Assembly (NCBI RefSeq): GCF_000969835.1
Contig: NZ_KQ033912.1
Location: forward strand, 1,042,244-1,106,243
Length of the DNA: 64,000 bases
Source: Parabacteroides goldsteinii DSM 19448 = WAL 12034
GTDB taxonomy: Bacteria; Bacteroidota; Bacteroidia; Bacteroidales; Tannerellaceae
Direction of reading: 5' to 3'
The position numbers were made by a program, and so were the translations under genes. Below the pieces are notes generated by a model. That model ran no database searches. It saw nothing but the letters and a program-made list of their open reading frames with translations, and was not told the DNA's origin. Below are positions 25,601-34,596 of this stretch, one piece after another (within the stretch, counting starts at the first letter, position 1; each line of letters opens with the position of its first letter).

Positions 25601-26666
25601 CGACCGTTTCTACCAGGCAGGAAATAACTCATCGGGAATATCGCAGCCAAGCACCGGTATCGGCCTGTCGCTAACCAAGAGCATCATCGGGTTGCATCAT
25701 GGAAAAATACAGGTAGAAAGTACGCCGGGATACGGAAGCATATTCATTGTGCATCTGCCGAAGGGCCGAAGCCATTTCAAAGAAGGTGAATGCCAGTTTG
25801 TGCAACCGGAGAAAGAGATGATCCGCAACGAGATACTGCCGGAAAGCCTGACTCAGGAAATTCCCGAAAGTACCTCCGAATTATCGCTGGCCGAGACAGA
25901 TGCCACCTACACCATCCTGTTGGTCGATGACAACGAAGAACTGCTCCAGATACTGAACTCGCTATTCTCGCCGGTTTATAATGTCTTACTGGCACGGAAC
26001 GGAAAAGAGGGACTGGAGATCACACGTTCCCAAAAGCCGGATATCATCGTCAGCGACATCATGATGCCTGAAATGTCTGGAACCGAAATGTGCCTGAAGA
26101 TCAAGAACGATTTCGACATCTGTCATATACCGGTCATCCTGTTGACAGCGCTCGGTTCGGCAGAGCAAAGCATAGAAGGTTTGCAGCGGGGAGCCGACGA
26201 TTATATCAGCAAGCCGTTCAATGCCAAAGTACTGCTTGCCCGTTGCAACAACCTGGTGCGCAACCGTATTATCCTGCAAAAGAAGTTCAACGAGCAAAGG
26301 GATTTCGATACGCAATCGCTGGCCAGCAACCCGATCGACCAGAAGTTTATGGACACGGTAAACCGAATCGTAGAAGAAAACCTGAGTAATATGGAATTCG
26401 ACATGAATACCCTGGCTAAAGAACTGGGATTGAGCCGCAGCTCGCTTTATGCCAAGTTCAAAGCCCTGACCGGAATGACACCAAACGATTTCGTCCTGAA
26501 TTGTAAATTGAAGCGGGCCGCCACCTTGTTGATAACCCGTCAGGATTTGCAGATTGCCGAGATCTCCGACATGCTGGGTTTTGGTTCCCCCCGTTATTTC
26601 ACCCGTTGCTTCAAAGCACAGTTCGATACGACACCGGCGGAATACAAGAAAAAGAAGGCAGACTAA
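22650..26666 (+). CDS. Hybrid two-component system regulator (HTCS)
   Basis: A 1338-residue single-chain sensor, kinase and transcription factor, spanning the inner membrane. A signal peptide (1-17) precedes two-component beta-propeller repeats (about 20-690; recurrent xxRMWFGTEEGLSVFDG, NLWIGTFTGLNKYNP blades), a Y_Y_Y domain (about 700-765), and one membrane segment (about 768-787). The kinase H-box FFSNISHEFRTPLTL has its histidine near 826; the ATPase N- and G-boxes follow; the receiver domain starts near 1087 with the phospho-aspartate in IIVSDIMMPEM near 1135; an AraC-type DNA-binding domain fills 1230-1336. All key residues are present. It should sense an oligosaccharide in the periplasm and activate the adjacent locus. 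I infer that the sites at 30704, 30930, 51605 and 53967 are its targets. Confidence 0.95.
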   Translation: MRKSIILFIFLHILSYAFPIYFKHIGMKEGLSQLSVMSIYQDELGRMWFGTEEGLSVFDGVHVTSHKPTLKNESGKETTVGNSIDFITGDNQGNIYFNSDNSLVRYNLRSQQFTCLKQAWVNAIAFSGEQLWVNASDSIFVWDTQTEELHFRFKLELSNQHVTCIMVDSQKRCWIGTNSGLYMKEEDKPLAYIIPSEDIYALYEDSHRNLWISARMNGLYKREPSGNFKRFRFDPHNDNNISSNQVRGIVEDNSGNLWIGTFTGLNKYNPYNDHFQVYTRDNLPGSLAHSSVFPVYKDRQGSIWLGTYYGGVHYFNPEMDLFTIYTADKTRKDCISFPFVGHMTEDKDDNIWICTEGGGLNLFDRKKKTFTYFMADPDRNSIAHDNLKSIAYSANRNKLYIGTHTGGLSIFDIPKKRFRNPYFEDPSYAVKAGDRINQMAIWKDKYLVLLTQWGCVKMDLDTEKITQTFEGGKQYGNHCFLIDSQDYIWITTGRVINKINLNNQEDRTVFRCGENGLGNQPVSAIYEDKKGRIFFGTLGAGLYLYDEKNHTFSGYTTENSMILSNYCYDIKESIQGYLIISGDKGLSFLDPEQQLFKVVELGTALPVSGINKGCGLLVSPNGEIFVGGIDGLSTFFEQDLFRPAKDYRLYFSELYINNELVNPSDRSRVLSEALPYTQEIELNHNQNNLIISFNSNNYINTLKETAYEYMLEGFDNKWINNTDNSIQYTNLNPGKYTLVVREKQYDTKIEPQTIRMGITIHSPLYATPLFYLLYVLVGGGLIYSFFRFKQSQLLLRTSLEFERKEKERIEELNQAKLQFFSNISHEFRTPLTLIISQIELLLQSSSVAPSTYNKLLKIYRNTHNMRMLISELLDFRKLEQGHVKLKVYEQNIIPFLKEIYLSFYEYASSRSVTYQFTSGAEDIECWFDPKQMQKVFYNLLSNAFKYSKPGAAIEMVVEENDQAIIIKIIDNGIGISKEDIDKIFDRFYQAGNNSSGISQPSTGIGLSLTKSIIGLHHGKIQVESTPGYGSIFIVHLPKGRSHFKEGECQFVQPEKEMIRNEILPESLTQEIPESTSELSLAETDATYTILLVDDNEELLQILNSLFSPVYNVLLARNGKEGLEITRSQKPDIIVSDIMMPEMSGTEMCLKIKNDFDICHIPVILLTALGSAEQSIEGLQRGADDYISKPFNAKVLLARCNNLVRNRIILQKKFNEQRDFDTQSLASNPIDQKFMDTVNRIVEENLSNMEFDMNTLAKELGLSRSSLYAKFKALTGMTPNDFVLNCKLKRAATLLITRQDLQIAEISDMLGFGSPRYFTRCFKAQFDTTPAEYKKKKAD

Positions 26667-26676
26667 TGCCTGCCTT
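26645..26676 (-). terminator. Hairpin between convergent HTCS and GH16 genes
   Basis: AAGGCAG (26655-26661) and CTGCCTT (26670-26676) form a stem that overlaps the HTCS stop codon. On the minus strand it runs into TTCTTTTTCTTG and would end the lyase-GH88-GH16 transcript. Confidence 0.45.
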
Positions 26677-26682
26677 CAACGA

Positions 26683-27480
26683 TTATTTTTTCTTCTGATA
26701 ATAACGAACCCAGTCGACCTTCATCTCGACCGGAAGATCTTCCGGGTTGACAGGACCGACCCAGGGGCCACCCAGCTGCATATCGATTAACAGATAATAG
26801 GGTTTGTCAAATGGGAATTGACCTTCTTTATCGGTTTCTATGCGGGGATATGAAAAGTTTCGTACATCATTTATAAAGAAAACGAGGCTATCCGGATACA
26901 TTTCTACGGCATATACATTATAACCTGCCGGATCGATAGGCCCGGTGCTTCCCTGAGGCGGGTCTTTCTTGATATTCAGGTTATGCGTATAAGTAGAATG
27001 AACTGTCTGATAAGCAATGCTATCATAATTCAGATGCTCCATGATATCTATCTCGCCGCCCGACGGCCAGGGATACTTCGCTTCTTCAAACGGTTTCAAC
27101 CAGATAGCCGGCCATGCCCCGGTGGCACACCCCAGCTGTGCTTTTATCTCTAACCGGCCTCCATGGAAAGCACGCTTATACTTGGTATAGATGCCTCCGG
27201 TAATGTAAGGAACCGTATCTGTCGAGCGGTCCGGATTGATTAAACCTTTCAAAACAAGATTACCGTCAACCAAATCATAACAGAGTTCACTGTCAGACAT
27301 ATATTTTGCCCACTCCGGTGCCCAACGGGGAATTTTCGACCAATTTGTCGTATCCAACCCGTTTGCCTGGTCAAAGTTTTCCTCCCAGACCAACTGCCAT
27401 TCATCTGCCGGTCTCGTATTGCAGGCAGCCATCATCAGAATGACAGCTGCTCCGCATATCCATTTCATACCTTTTCTCAT
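26683..27480 (-). CDS. GH16-family glycoside hydrolase lipoprotein
   Basis: A 265-residue lipoprotein (lipobox MMAAC, C20), so likely surface-exposed. GEIDIMEHL (residues 142-150) is the GH16 active-site strand, with nucleophile E143, D145 and acid/base E148. Family members cut beta-1,3/1,4-glucans or galactans; the residue between D145 and E148 (I, M) follows the laminarinase-like E-I-D-I-M-E pattern, but substrate cannot be fixed from this. It is the third gene of the operon lyase-GH88-GH16 (9-bp gap to GH88). In this setting it may make the first internal cuts in the polymer. Confidence 0.92.
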   Translation of the reverse strand: MRKGMKWICGAAVILMMAACNTRPADEWQLVWEENFDQANGLDTTNWSKIPRWAPEWAKYMSDSELCYDLVDGNLVLKGLINPDRSTDTVPYITGGIYTKYKRAFHGGRLEIKAQLGCATGAWPAIWLKPFEEAKYPWPSGGEIDIMEHLNYDSIAYQTVHSTYTHNLNIKKDPPQGSTGPIDPAGYNVYAVEMYPDSLVFFINDVRNFSYPRIETDKEGQFPFDKPYYLLIDMQLGGPWVGPVNPEDLPVEMKVDWVRYYQKKK

Positions 27481-27489
27481 AAGAAAATA

Positions 27490-28695
27490 TTATTTCGATT
27501 CTAACTCCTTCTTGCGTTTCAACGCTTCCATAAAATAGTAATCGGCATAATTCAACGGAACGTCTATTTCCGAGTTATGAGGAATACTGCCTACGGAATG
27601 CATCAGGAGAAAGTTACCGTTCGTTCCCAGAGCAGCCCGGTAAGCCGGAGAACCCAGCGAAGTCATGATACTGTCTGCATATGTCTTATACGCTACGGCA
27701 TCTTCCACATCCATCGTACTGATTTCATACAATGCGGAAGCAATACAGGAAGCAGTTGAAACATCACGCGGTTCATTCGGAATGTTCGGTGCATCCATAT
27801 CCCAATAAGGGATCAGGTCAGCCGGCATTGCTTTATGATTCTTCATGAAATTGAATGTTTTCAACGCCTGGTCCAGATATTTGCGATCACCCGTTTCACG
27901 GTAGCAAACAACGAATCCGTAAATAGCCCACGCCTGTCCGCGGCTCCAGGCCGATTCATGCGCATATCCTTGTGCCGTATGACGATTACGAACGGAACCA
28001 TCTTTCAGACTATAATCGATGACATGGTAACAGCTGCCGTCCGGACGGAAATGTTCCTGCAACGTACGGTCTGCATGAGCAATCGCTATGTTATAAAAAG
28101 AGGAATCACCGGATAGACGGGTCGCTTCGAACATCAGCTCCAGGTTCATCATATTGTCGATAATCACCGGACATTCCCAACCGCGTTCCGACTGCCATCC
28201 TTTATCTACATTCCATGACTGGATTACCTGGGGAGCCTCACGGAAACGGGTTGATAATGACTTGGCAGCCTGTACCATCACATCTTTATAAGACGGATCG
28301 GCCGTCAGACGCAAACCGTTACCGAAGCTGCAATTAACAATGAACCCGATGTCATGATGCCAGGTCAGGTTCTTGGCTTCTTCTATGGCCCATGTATATT
28401 TCTGAGCGAGTGGAAGCAATGCCGTATCGCCCGTCAATTCATACAGATACCACACCGAGCCGGGGAAGAACCCACTACGCCAGTCTCCATAGCCGCAATA
28501 ATAAACTGAGCTATCCTTTTTCAAAGTCACAGGATTCAGGCATTTGCCACTGGCTTCAATGACTTCTATCTCGTTACCGAGCTGTGCACGGGCGAAATCG
28601 ATATTCTCGTCAATAAAACTCTTTTCTAATGTTTTAGGTGTTCCCCCGCAAGAGATCAGGAATGCGGAGAAAGCTAAAGCGATCCAATTTTTCAT
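27490..28695 (-). CDS. GH88 unsaturated glucuronyl hydrolase
   Basis: A 401-residue enzyme that removes the 4,5-unsaturated uronic acid left by polysaccharide lyases, acting by enol-ether hydration. The two family aspartates are visible: D115 in WHHDIGF and D180 in PVIIDNMMNLELM. The (alpha/alpha)6 barrel pattern with GQAWAIYGF and the ending PLNYADYYFMEAL is complete. MKNWIALAFSAFLISC gives a lipoprotein signal with C16. It starts 7 bp after the lyase stop, so the pair are translationally close: the lyase makes the unsaturated end and this enzyme trims it. Confidence 0.95.
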   Translation of the reverse strand: MKNWIALAFSAFLISCGGTPKTLEKSFIDENIDFARAQLGNEIEVIEASGKCLNPVTLKKDSSVYYCGYGDWRSGFFPGSVWYLYELTGDTALLPLAQKYTWAIEEAKNLTWHHDIGFIVNCSFGNGLRLTADPSYKDVMVQAAKSLSTRFREAPQVIQSWNVDKGWQSERGWECPVIIDNMMNLELMFEATRLSGDSSFYNIAIAHADRTLQEHFRPDGSCYHVIDYSLKDGSVRNRHTAQGYAHESAWSRGQAWAIYGFVVCYRETGDRKYLDQALKTFNFMKNHKAMPADLIPYWDMDAPNIPNEPRDVSTASCIASALYEISTMDVEDAVAYKTYADSIMTSLGSPAYRAALGTNGNFLLMHSVGSIPHNSEIDVPLNYADYYFMEALKRKKELESK

Positions 28696-28702
28696 TCTTC
28701 TT

Positions 28703-30643
28703 TTATTTATTGTTTTGTTTAATTGTAAATGTATAAGTCCCTGATTTCACCATTTTTCCGGCATTCAAGGAGAGACGATAGATTTCTTTTCCCCATACGT
28801 TGGATAAACGCGGGTCATCCAACGCGACTGTCTCTACAGACGGGGTGAAAGTATTTTTATCATACAGCAATTCTACCTTTTCTCCGTTTACATCTATCCG
28901 GACGATTCCTTCCGAAGAGACATCGATCTTACCCCAGGTCAGGAAATTGACTTGATTCGGTTCTTTCAACTCTTTCAGGGTAAATGAATCCTGAATCTTC
29001 ACTTCGCCCTTATTCTTATTTAATGTATACGAACGAACCCATTTATCCACCCCGGCTTCTTCAGGATAAGCGGTAGCAATATTAGCGGTAAAAGTCATCC
29101 GCTTCGGGTCGAAAGAAGTCGCAGTCGCTTTATATCGGGAACCAAACGACTGGGGCACTCCGTTTATCATCGGCAGATTATGGTAGTTGCTCTGCATTGT
29201 CCAGATCGTATACCGTTCGTTACTGAATGTCTGGCGGGTATAAGTGCCGACACCTGCATCGATAAATACCGGAGTCGTATTTGAATACAAAGAGAAAGTA
29301 CCGGCATCATTATGATTATGGCTTTCATTGTTATATCCACCTTTCGCAGCCAGGAAAAAACCTGCTTTATTCGTCATATAACAAAATTCCGTTTCAGGAT
29401 ACCAAGTATAGGCCGGAGACTGATACGAAGGTTCCACCTCTCCCATCTCCTTTGCATACAGGAGACTTTGTAAGGTGCGGAACATATCTCTCCCGGAAGA
29501 AAGTGATTTTCTGGTTGACAGGCTGTTCAGATAAGCGGCATACTGCATCATCACATCACTGCCTACCGCCTTTCCGTAGCGGAAAATAATCGGGGCATCT
29601 CCGCCACCTTTCGCCGAGGCATCCGCGAAGTTAACCACCCAGCCATTCCCTACATAGGAGCGGGCAATATATTCACCCATATTTTTGATAATCGGCTGAT
29701 CGAACAGACTGATCTTTCCACCGGTTCCGTCGTATAATAACTGGAGATAATCATACATCTTTCCCGCAGCATGTCCCCAATAAGAAGGACCTTCTTCGCA
29801 GGCACCGTCCGAATGAGTATAGTTGATGAATTTATCGACCGAGACCATTGTACGATGAACGGCTTCCGCCAGTTTCTCTTTATCGTTTTCCAACAGTAGG
29901 AAACATTGCAGTACATTAAAGTTACACCACGGATTCCAGTTGTTGACCAAAGTCCCGGGTTTGTAATTGAAGGCCATCCACCAGAAACGGTCTTCTTTCA
30001 TATAAGTATCCAGTATTCTTTTCTGTAACTCATGGCGCAGGCGTTCGGAAATAACAGGATTTACTTTATCAAATTCGGTATGGAAGAAATAATAGGTCCA
30101 GGACAATAAGGAACCCAGGTCGCCGGCAGTCAGGTCGATCACATCTTCTTTATAATCGGGTAAAGAACGTTTTGAATGCTGTGCGCTTAAATGTGCCGAC
30201 AATACCCAGGAAGTCATCTCACAGGACTGAAAAACACCATTGATCAGCTGATCGATAAAGCGGCCCTTTCCTTCTGCCAGTTCGGCCATTACCAGGTCGG
30301 CTATGGCTCCGTTGTTACTGCCGAAAGGATCTTCCATGATCCGCCGGTTTCCGCTACGTTCGTATTCGATATAGTCGGTTGCTTTAACAACTTTCCATTC
30401 ATAACCCAAACGTTTCTCTCCTTGTTTGATGTAATCATTCCTATAATCTCCCAGAAATTGCTCCCAGGCAGTGCGATCGGTATAATCCGGATAAGGAACC
30501 CATTGCCGGTCCATCAATAAAACGGATTTCAATTCAGGTATATCTGCCGCCTTTTGCAGCAGATCACGTTCGACATAAGCATTTGCTGATGCTATTATTC
30601 CGAATAGCAAACAAAATAAGGTTAAACATTTCTGTGTTCTCAT
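28703..30643 (-). CDS. Heparinase II/III-type polysaccharide lyase
   Basis: A 646-residue exported protein (signal MRTQKCLTLFCLLFGIIASANA) with an N-terminal alpha-toroid and a C-terminal beta-sandwich of the heparinase II/III group. Useful marks are LVNNWNPWCNFNVLQCFLLL, DGACEEGPSYWGHAAGKMYDYLQLL (central toroid with conserved Tyr), and GYNNESHNHNDAGTFSLYSN, whose histidines are typical of the group's active site. It should cleave uronic-acid polymers by beta-elimination. The overall layout reminds me of PL33 (B. thetaiotaomicron BT4410-like), but PL12, PL15 or PL17 cannot be excluded by eye. It is the first gene of the operon with GH88 and GH16. Confidence 0.85.
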   Translation of the reverse strand: MRTQKCLTLFCLLFGIIASANAYVERDLLQKAADIPELKSVLLMDRQWVPYPDYTDRTAWEQFLGDYRNDYIKQGEKRLGYEWKVVKATDYIEYERSGNRRIMEDPFGSNNGAIADLVMAELAEGKGRFIDQLINGVFQSCEMTSWVLSAHLSAQHSKRSLPDYKEDVIDLTAGDLGSLLSWTYYFFHTEFDKVNPVISERLRHELQKRILDTYMKEDRFWWMAFNYKPGTLVNNWNPWCNFNVLQCFLLLENDKEKLAEAVHRTMVSVDKFINYTHSDGACEEGPSYWGHAAGKMYDYLQLLYDGTGGKISLFDQPIIKNMGEYIARSYVGNGWVVNFADASAKGGGDAPIIFRYGKAVGSDVMMQYAAYLNSLSTRKSLSSGRDMFRTLQSLLYAKEMGEVEPSYQSPAYTWYPETEFCYMTNKAGFFLAAKGGYNNESHNHNDAGTFSLYSNTTPVFIDAGVGTYTRQTFSNERYTIWTMQSNYHNLPMINGVPQSFGSRYKATATSFDPKRMTFTANIATAYPEEAGVDKWVRSYTLNKNKGEVKIQDSFTLKELKEPNQVNFLTWGKIDVSSEGIVRIDVNGEKVELLYDKNTFTPSVETVALDDPRLSNVWGKEIYRLSLNAGKMVKSGTYTFTIKQNNK

Positions 30644-30667
30644 GGTACTACTTTTTTGCTTTGATCA

Positions 30668-30732
30668 CAAAAGTAGAAAGATTGTCTATAACAGAGGCGT
30701 CTATTTATCCATTTCATATGCACTTATCGTCC
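30668..30732 (-). promoter_or_regulatory. Lyase operon promoter with upstream regulator site (R1)
   Basis: On the minus strand TACTTTTG (30675-30668) is a full -7 match 25 bp before the start codon. A 29-bp site at 30704-30732 (plus strand begins TTTATCCATTTCATATGC and ends TTATCGTCC) lies 28 bp upstream of it. The same site recurs at 30930-30958 with 26 of 29 bases matching, and more loosely at 51605-51633 and 53967-53995, at the same distance from a -7 box. This is the position expected for an activator such as the HTCS. Confidence 0.6.
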
Positions 30733-30861
30733 AAAGGCATGGATAAAAACAGGTCAAAAGGTTCTTTTTATTTCATTGTAAATAAAGGTATGTCTTAGTC
30801 TGTTAAGGTATTTGATACCACCTTTGAAGCAAGCTGTTTTTACATATATTAAAATATAACT

Positions 30862-31262
30862 TAGTCCTAATGGAACTCCAATCATACCGATGCAAATATA
30901 TATGTTATTAATGTTAACGAGTGTATTAATTTATCCATTTAATATGCACTAATAGTCCAGCGCTTATTTGTAAAAAACGATAATCTCCCTATTTTAAAGC
31001 CTTTGTATATTTAGCCTCCGGATAAGAATGTTAACGATATTCAATAATAATAACAGTGATGATTTAATCATTCCAAACATCTTTTCAGTATCTGCAACGC
31101 AAATACCAATGATTTGTCTTTCTCCGCTCTCCATTTATTTATCAGTGCCTTACCTAAAGTTACCCTAAAATCCACACCGTTTTCAACAGTCATTATATAC
31201 TAATTGATCTTCAATCCTTTCGCCATCCAAATCAAAAAAACAGCGTAGTTCCATTAGAACTA
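30862..31262. other. Predicted invertible promoter segment 1 (susC1)
   Basis: Bounded by inverted 17-bp dyads: TAGTTCCATTAGAACTA at 31246-31262 and, on the other strand, GAGTTCCATTAGGACTA at 30878-30862 (15 of 17 identical, core CATTA). Both fit AGTYYYN4GDACT, the inverted-repeat consensus I recall for the B. fragilis Tsr0667 recombinase at susC/susD promoters. The segment has no gene. Its only perfect -7 box points away from susC1, so I read susC1 as OFF in this orientation. Confidence 0.75.
30893..30958 (-). promoter_or_regulatory. Promoter and regulator site (R2) inside invertible segment 1
   Basis: TATATTTG on the minus strand (30900-30893) is a full -7 match. The 29-bp site at 30930-30958 is 29 bp upstream of it, the same arrangement as in the lyase promoter. 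After inversion of 30862-31262 this promoter would face susC1 with a start point about 120 bp before its ATG. Confidence 0.6.
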
Positions 31263-31359
31263 TGTGGTTTTTGCCAAATACCCAGGCTGAAACTCACGGA
31301 AAAACAATCAGTAAACCGGGTAAACAATTAATTAATCATTAACTAAATCTGGTGTTATT

Positions 31360-34300
31360 ATGACAAAGGATTTTAATCGTTTTTACTTATCAAAACAGAT
31401 GTTCCTGGGAGCAACCCTGCTTCTGGCATCTGTAGGATTGGCAACGGCCAGTCCGGCAACAGGAACTACGGGTACAGCCTTACCGAACCCTGTTGCTGCT
31501 TCTCCTCAACAAGCCAAATACATTATTAATGGAGTAGTCGAAGATCAGTTCGGTCCGATAGCAGGCGCCAATGTAGTTGAGAAGGGAACCACAAACGGGA
31601 CAATTACCGATATGGACGGTAACTTTACCCTGGAAGTATCACCTAATTCCGTACTGGTCGTTTCATTTATCGGATTCAAGGAACAACAGATTCCGGTGAA
31701 TAACCAGAAATCATTACGGATTAAATTATCGGAAGACTCCCAGGCACTGGACGAAGTCGTTGTAGTAGGTTACGGTACGCAGAAGAAGGTGAACCTGTCC
31801 GGCTCCGTTACCTCCGTAAATGTCAGCGAGATGGCCGAAAGCCGCCCGTTAACTAACATCTCTACGGCTTTGGCCGGAACTGCACCGGGGGTACAGATCA
31901 CATCCAGCAACAATATCCCCTCCAACAACGGAGATGCGGATATTAAGGTACGCGGACAGGGAACATTGAACAACTCCTCTCCCCTGGTTATTATTGATGG
32001 TGTGGAAGGTAATTTGAACAGCGTCAGCCCGCAGGATGTGGAAACAGTCAGCGTATTGAAGGATGCTGCCTCATCGGCCATCTACGGTTCACGTGCAGCA
32101 AACGGTGTTATCCTGATTACCACCAAGTCCGGTAAGGCCGGCAGGATGAAAATCGACTATACCGGTTATGTTTCTTTCCAGAGCCTGAACAAGCCATACG
32201 ACGTAGTCACCGACTATGCCAGCTACATGGAGTATATGAATGAAGGGATGCGCAACAGCAATAAACCCGAGCCTTTCTCCCAGAACGTGATAAATTTGTG
32301 GCGTGAGAAGTCGAAAGACCCGAACGGTCTGAATGAGCATGGTATTCCGAACTATCTGGCATATCCTAACAGCGATATCTTCGATGTGTATGAAACCGGT
32401 GTTTCCCATCAACACAGCCTGTCAGCAACCGGAGGTTCCGAAAAAGTGACTTATTATACATCTTTCAATTATCTGAACAACCCGGGTATCCTGGAAAATT
32501 GCGGATACGAACGCTTCAGCCTCCGTGCCAATATCGACTCGCAGGTAAAAGACTGGTTGAAAATCGGTGTAAACCTGAGCGGATATACAGCCAATACAAC
32601 TCCGGTCAGCGAGAACATCAACGATATCTATACCTACGGCTTAACCGGTGGAAACCCGGGTATCGCCTATCTGGACGACCAGAACCGGTTGGGTATCAAT
32701 GCCAATAATGAAGATGACCCTCAGAACGCTACAAACAATCCATATAATCGTTTAAGGAATGTGAGCGGTAACATCGGAATAAACACGCTGAAAACCCGTA
32801 TGTATGCGATTTTGACTCCGTTAAAAGGTCTGACTATCCAGGGTTCTTATACCTATGATTATTATGACAAACAAAAGGATTCGAAACCGAACTTCGTCCC
32901 GATGTATAATTTCCAGACGAATACGTTATATACGGATGGTGTGGGCCAGACAAGCATCTATAATTACAATGAAAAGACCTACAGGAATTTCATGGATGCC
33001 ATCGCCCGCTACGAACGTAACTATCTGAATAACCGCCTGAGCACAAATATCATGATTGGTGCCAGCCAGGAACAATACAAACGTTCTTACTTCAGTGCCA
33101 CCCGTAAGGATTTGCTCGACCCGTCACTGGGTGTAATCGGAGGAGCTATCGGTGAATCTTCCTCAACCGGTAATGTTACGGAATGGGCGATGCGCTCTTT
33201 CTTCGGACGTATCAACCTGGGTTGGGATGACAAATACTTATTGGAAGCCAACCTTCGTGCCGACGGTTCTTCCCGTTTCCAGAAAGATAATCGCTGGGGT
33301 TATTTCCCATCGTTCTCTGCTGCCTGGCGTATTTCGGAAGAAAACTTCATGAAAGACTTCACCTGGCTGGACAACCTGAAGATACGCGGTTCTTACGGTT
33401 CGCTGGGTAACAACACCCTGGGAAGCAACAGAGATAACGACGGCAACTACCTCTCGCAATCGCTGTATGCACAGACCAACTACGTATTAGGCCGTGCCGT
33501 GGCAATGGGACTTTCTCAAACTGCCATCGCCAATGCCAATCTGTCTTGGGAAACGACCTATATCACCAACCTGGGGGTTGACTATAATATGTTTAGCAAT
33601 CGCCTGAGCGGTAGTCTCGAATTCTTCAATAAGAAAACAGACGGCATTTTGATTGACCTTCCGGCTCCAATGGTTCACGGTAACGCGACAATTCCTAAGC
33701 AGAATGCCGCCCAGGTAACCAATAAGGGGGTTGAGTTCTCTGTGAACTGGTCCGACAGAGTCGGTAAGGATTTCGACTATAATGTAGGCTTCAACTTCAC
33801 TTACATCAAAAACAATGTCGATAAATTTAAAGGAGACGAACCTTCGTACGACGGAGCCAGAATGTTGAAGGAAGGACTTCCTATCTGGTCTTTGTATGTC
33901 CGCGAAATTGACCGTATCATCCAGACAGATGCAGACCTGGCACTGGTTGAAACGATGTTGAATAACCCGGAAGTAGAAGGTAAGGTCGTATTCCCTTACG
34001 GAGTTCCTCAAAAAGGTGATATCCTGTACAAAGACCTGAATGGCGACGGACTGGTAAACGATGATGACCGTACCGTTATCGGAAATGGCAAGAACCCGAC
34101 CTTCACGTATGGCGTGAACCTGGGATTCAACTGGAAAGGCATTGACTTCTCTACATTGATTCAGGGTGTAGCCGGCATTAAAGACGTATATCTGAGCAAC
34201 CTGTATAAAAGTGGTGTTCGCCAGGGTTACCAGATGAACCAGGAAGTTATCGACGGACGTTGGTACGAAGGCCGTACGGATGCCAGTTATCCACGTCTGC

Positions 34301-34563
34301 TGGACTATAGCGATACCCGTAACGAACAGTATTCCGACTTCTGGGTTGCCAGCAAGGCGTACCTGAAAATTCGTAACATCACATTAGGTTATACCCTGCC
34401 CAGTCAATGGACCAAGGTTGCCTATATGGACAGAGTCAGAGTATACGGCAGTTTGGAAAACTTCTTCACTTTCTCGAAGTGGAAAGGATACGACCCTGAA
34501 GTAAGCGGCGTTACCTATCCGACCATGCGTCAAGCTGTAATCGGTATTAATGTTACTTTCTAA
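31360..34563 (+). CDS. SusC/RagA-family TonB-linked outer membrane protein (pair 1)
   Basis: A 1067-residue outer-membrane transporter for oligosaccharides. Signal peptide about 1-30; a carboxypeptidase-like regulatory domain follows (INGVVEDQFGPIAGANVVEKGTTNGTITDMDGNFTLEV); then the SusC TonB-box-like region ALDEVVVVGYGTQKKVNLSGSV; plug; and a C-terminal barrel ending in aromatic F. The start MTKDFNRFYLSKQMF is shared with SusC2 and SusC3, and the 20 bp before it are conserved in all three. Its susD starts 33 bp downstream. The only recognisable promoter upstream lies in an invertible segment and faces away, so I expect it silent in cells with this arrangement. Confidence 0.95.
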   Translation: MTKDFNRFYLSKQMFLGATLLLASVGLATASPATGTTGTALPNPVAASPQQAKYIINGVVEDQFGPIAGANVVEKGTTNGTITDMDGNFTLEVSPNSVLVVSFIGFKEQQIPVNNQKSLRIKLSEDSQALDEVVVVGYGTQKKVNLSGSVTSVNVSEMAESRPLTNISTALAGTAPGVQITSSNNIPSNNGDADIKVRGQGTLNNSSPLVIIDGVEGNLNSVSPQDVETVSVLKDAASSAIYGSRAANGVILITTKSGKAGRMKIDYTGYVSFQSLNKPYDVVTDYASYMEYMNEGMRNSNKPEPFSQNVINLWREKSKDPNGLNEHGIPNYLAYPNSDIFDVYETGVSHQHSLSATGGSEKVTYYTSFNYLNNPGILENCGYERFSLRANIDSQVKDWLKIGVNLSGYTANTTPVSENINDIYTYGLTGGNPGIAYLDDQNRLGINANNEDDPQNATNNPYNRLRNVSGNIGINTLKTRMYAILTPLKGLTIQGSYTYDYYDKQKDSKPNFVPMYNFQTNTLYTDGVGQTSIYNYNEKTYRNFMDAIARYERNYLNNRLSTNIMIGASQEQYKRSYFSATRKDLLDPSLGVIGGAIGESSSTGNVTEWAMRSFFGRINLGWDDKYLLEANLRADGSSRFQKDNRWGYFPSFSAAWRISEENFMKDFTWLDNLKIRGSYGSLGNNTLGSNRDNDGNYLSQSLYAQTNYVLGRAVAMGLSQTAIANANLSWETTYITNLGVDYNMFSNRLSGSLEFFNKKTDGILIDLPAPMVHGNATIPKQNAAQVTNKGVEFSVNWSDRVGKDFDYNVGFNFTYIKNNVDKFKGDEPSYDGARMLKEGLPIWSLYVREIDRIIQTDADLALVETMLNNPEVEGKVVFPYGVPQKGDILYKDLNGDGLVNDDDRTVIGNGKNPTFTYGVNLGFNWKGIDFSTLIQGVAGIKDVYLSNLYKSGVRQGYQMNQEVIDGRWYEGRTDASYPRLLDYSDTRNEQYSDFWVASKAYLKIRNITLGYTLPSQWTKVAYMDRVRVYGSLENFFTFSKWKGYDPEVSGVTYPTMRQAVIGINVTF

Positions 34564-34596
34564 TCAGAATGTCTAACTAATAAACAGAATTATAAA

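Noticed and set aside
26683..30643. Heparin/heparan sulphate locus
   Set aside because: No sulfatase is present in the window, which heparin loci normally need; only a uronic-acid polymer can be argued.
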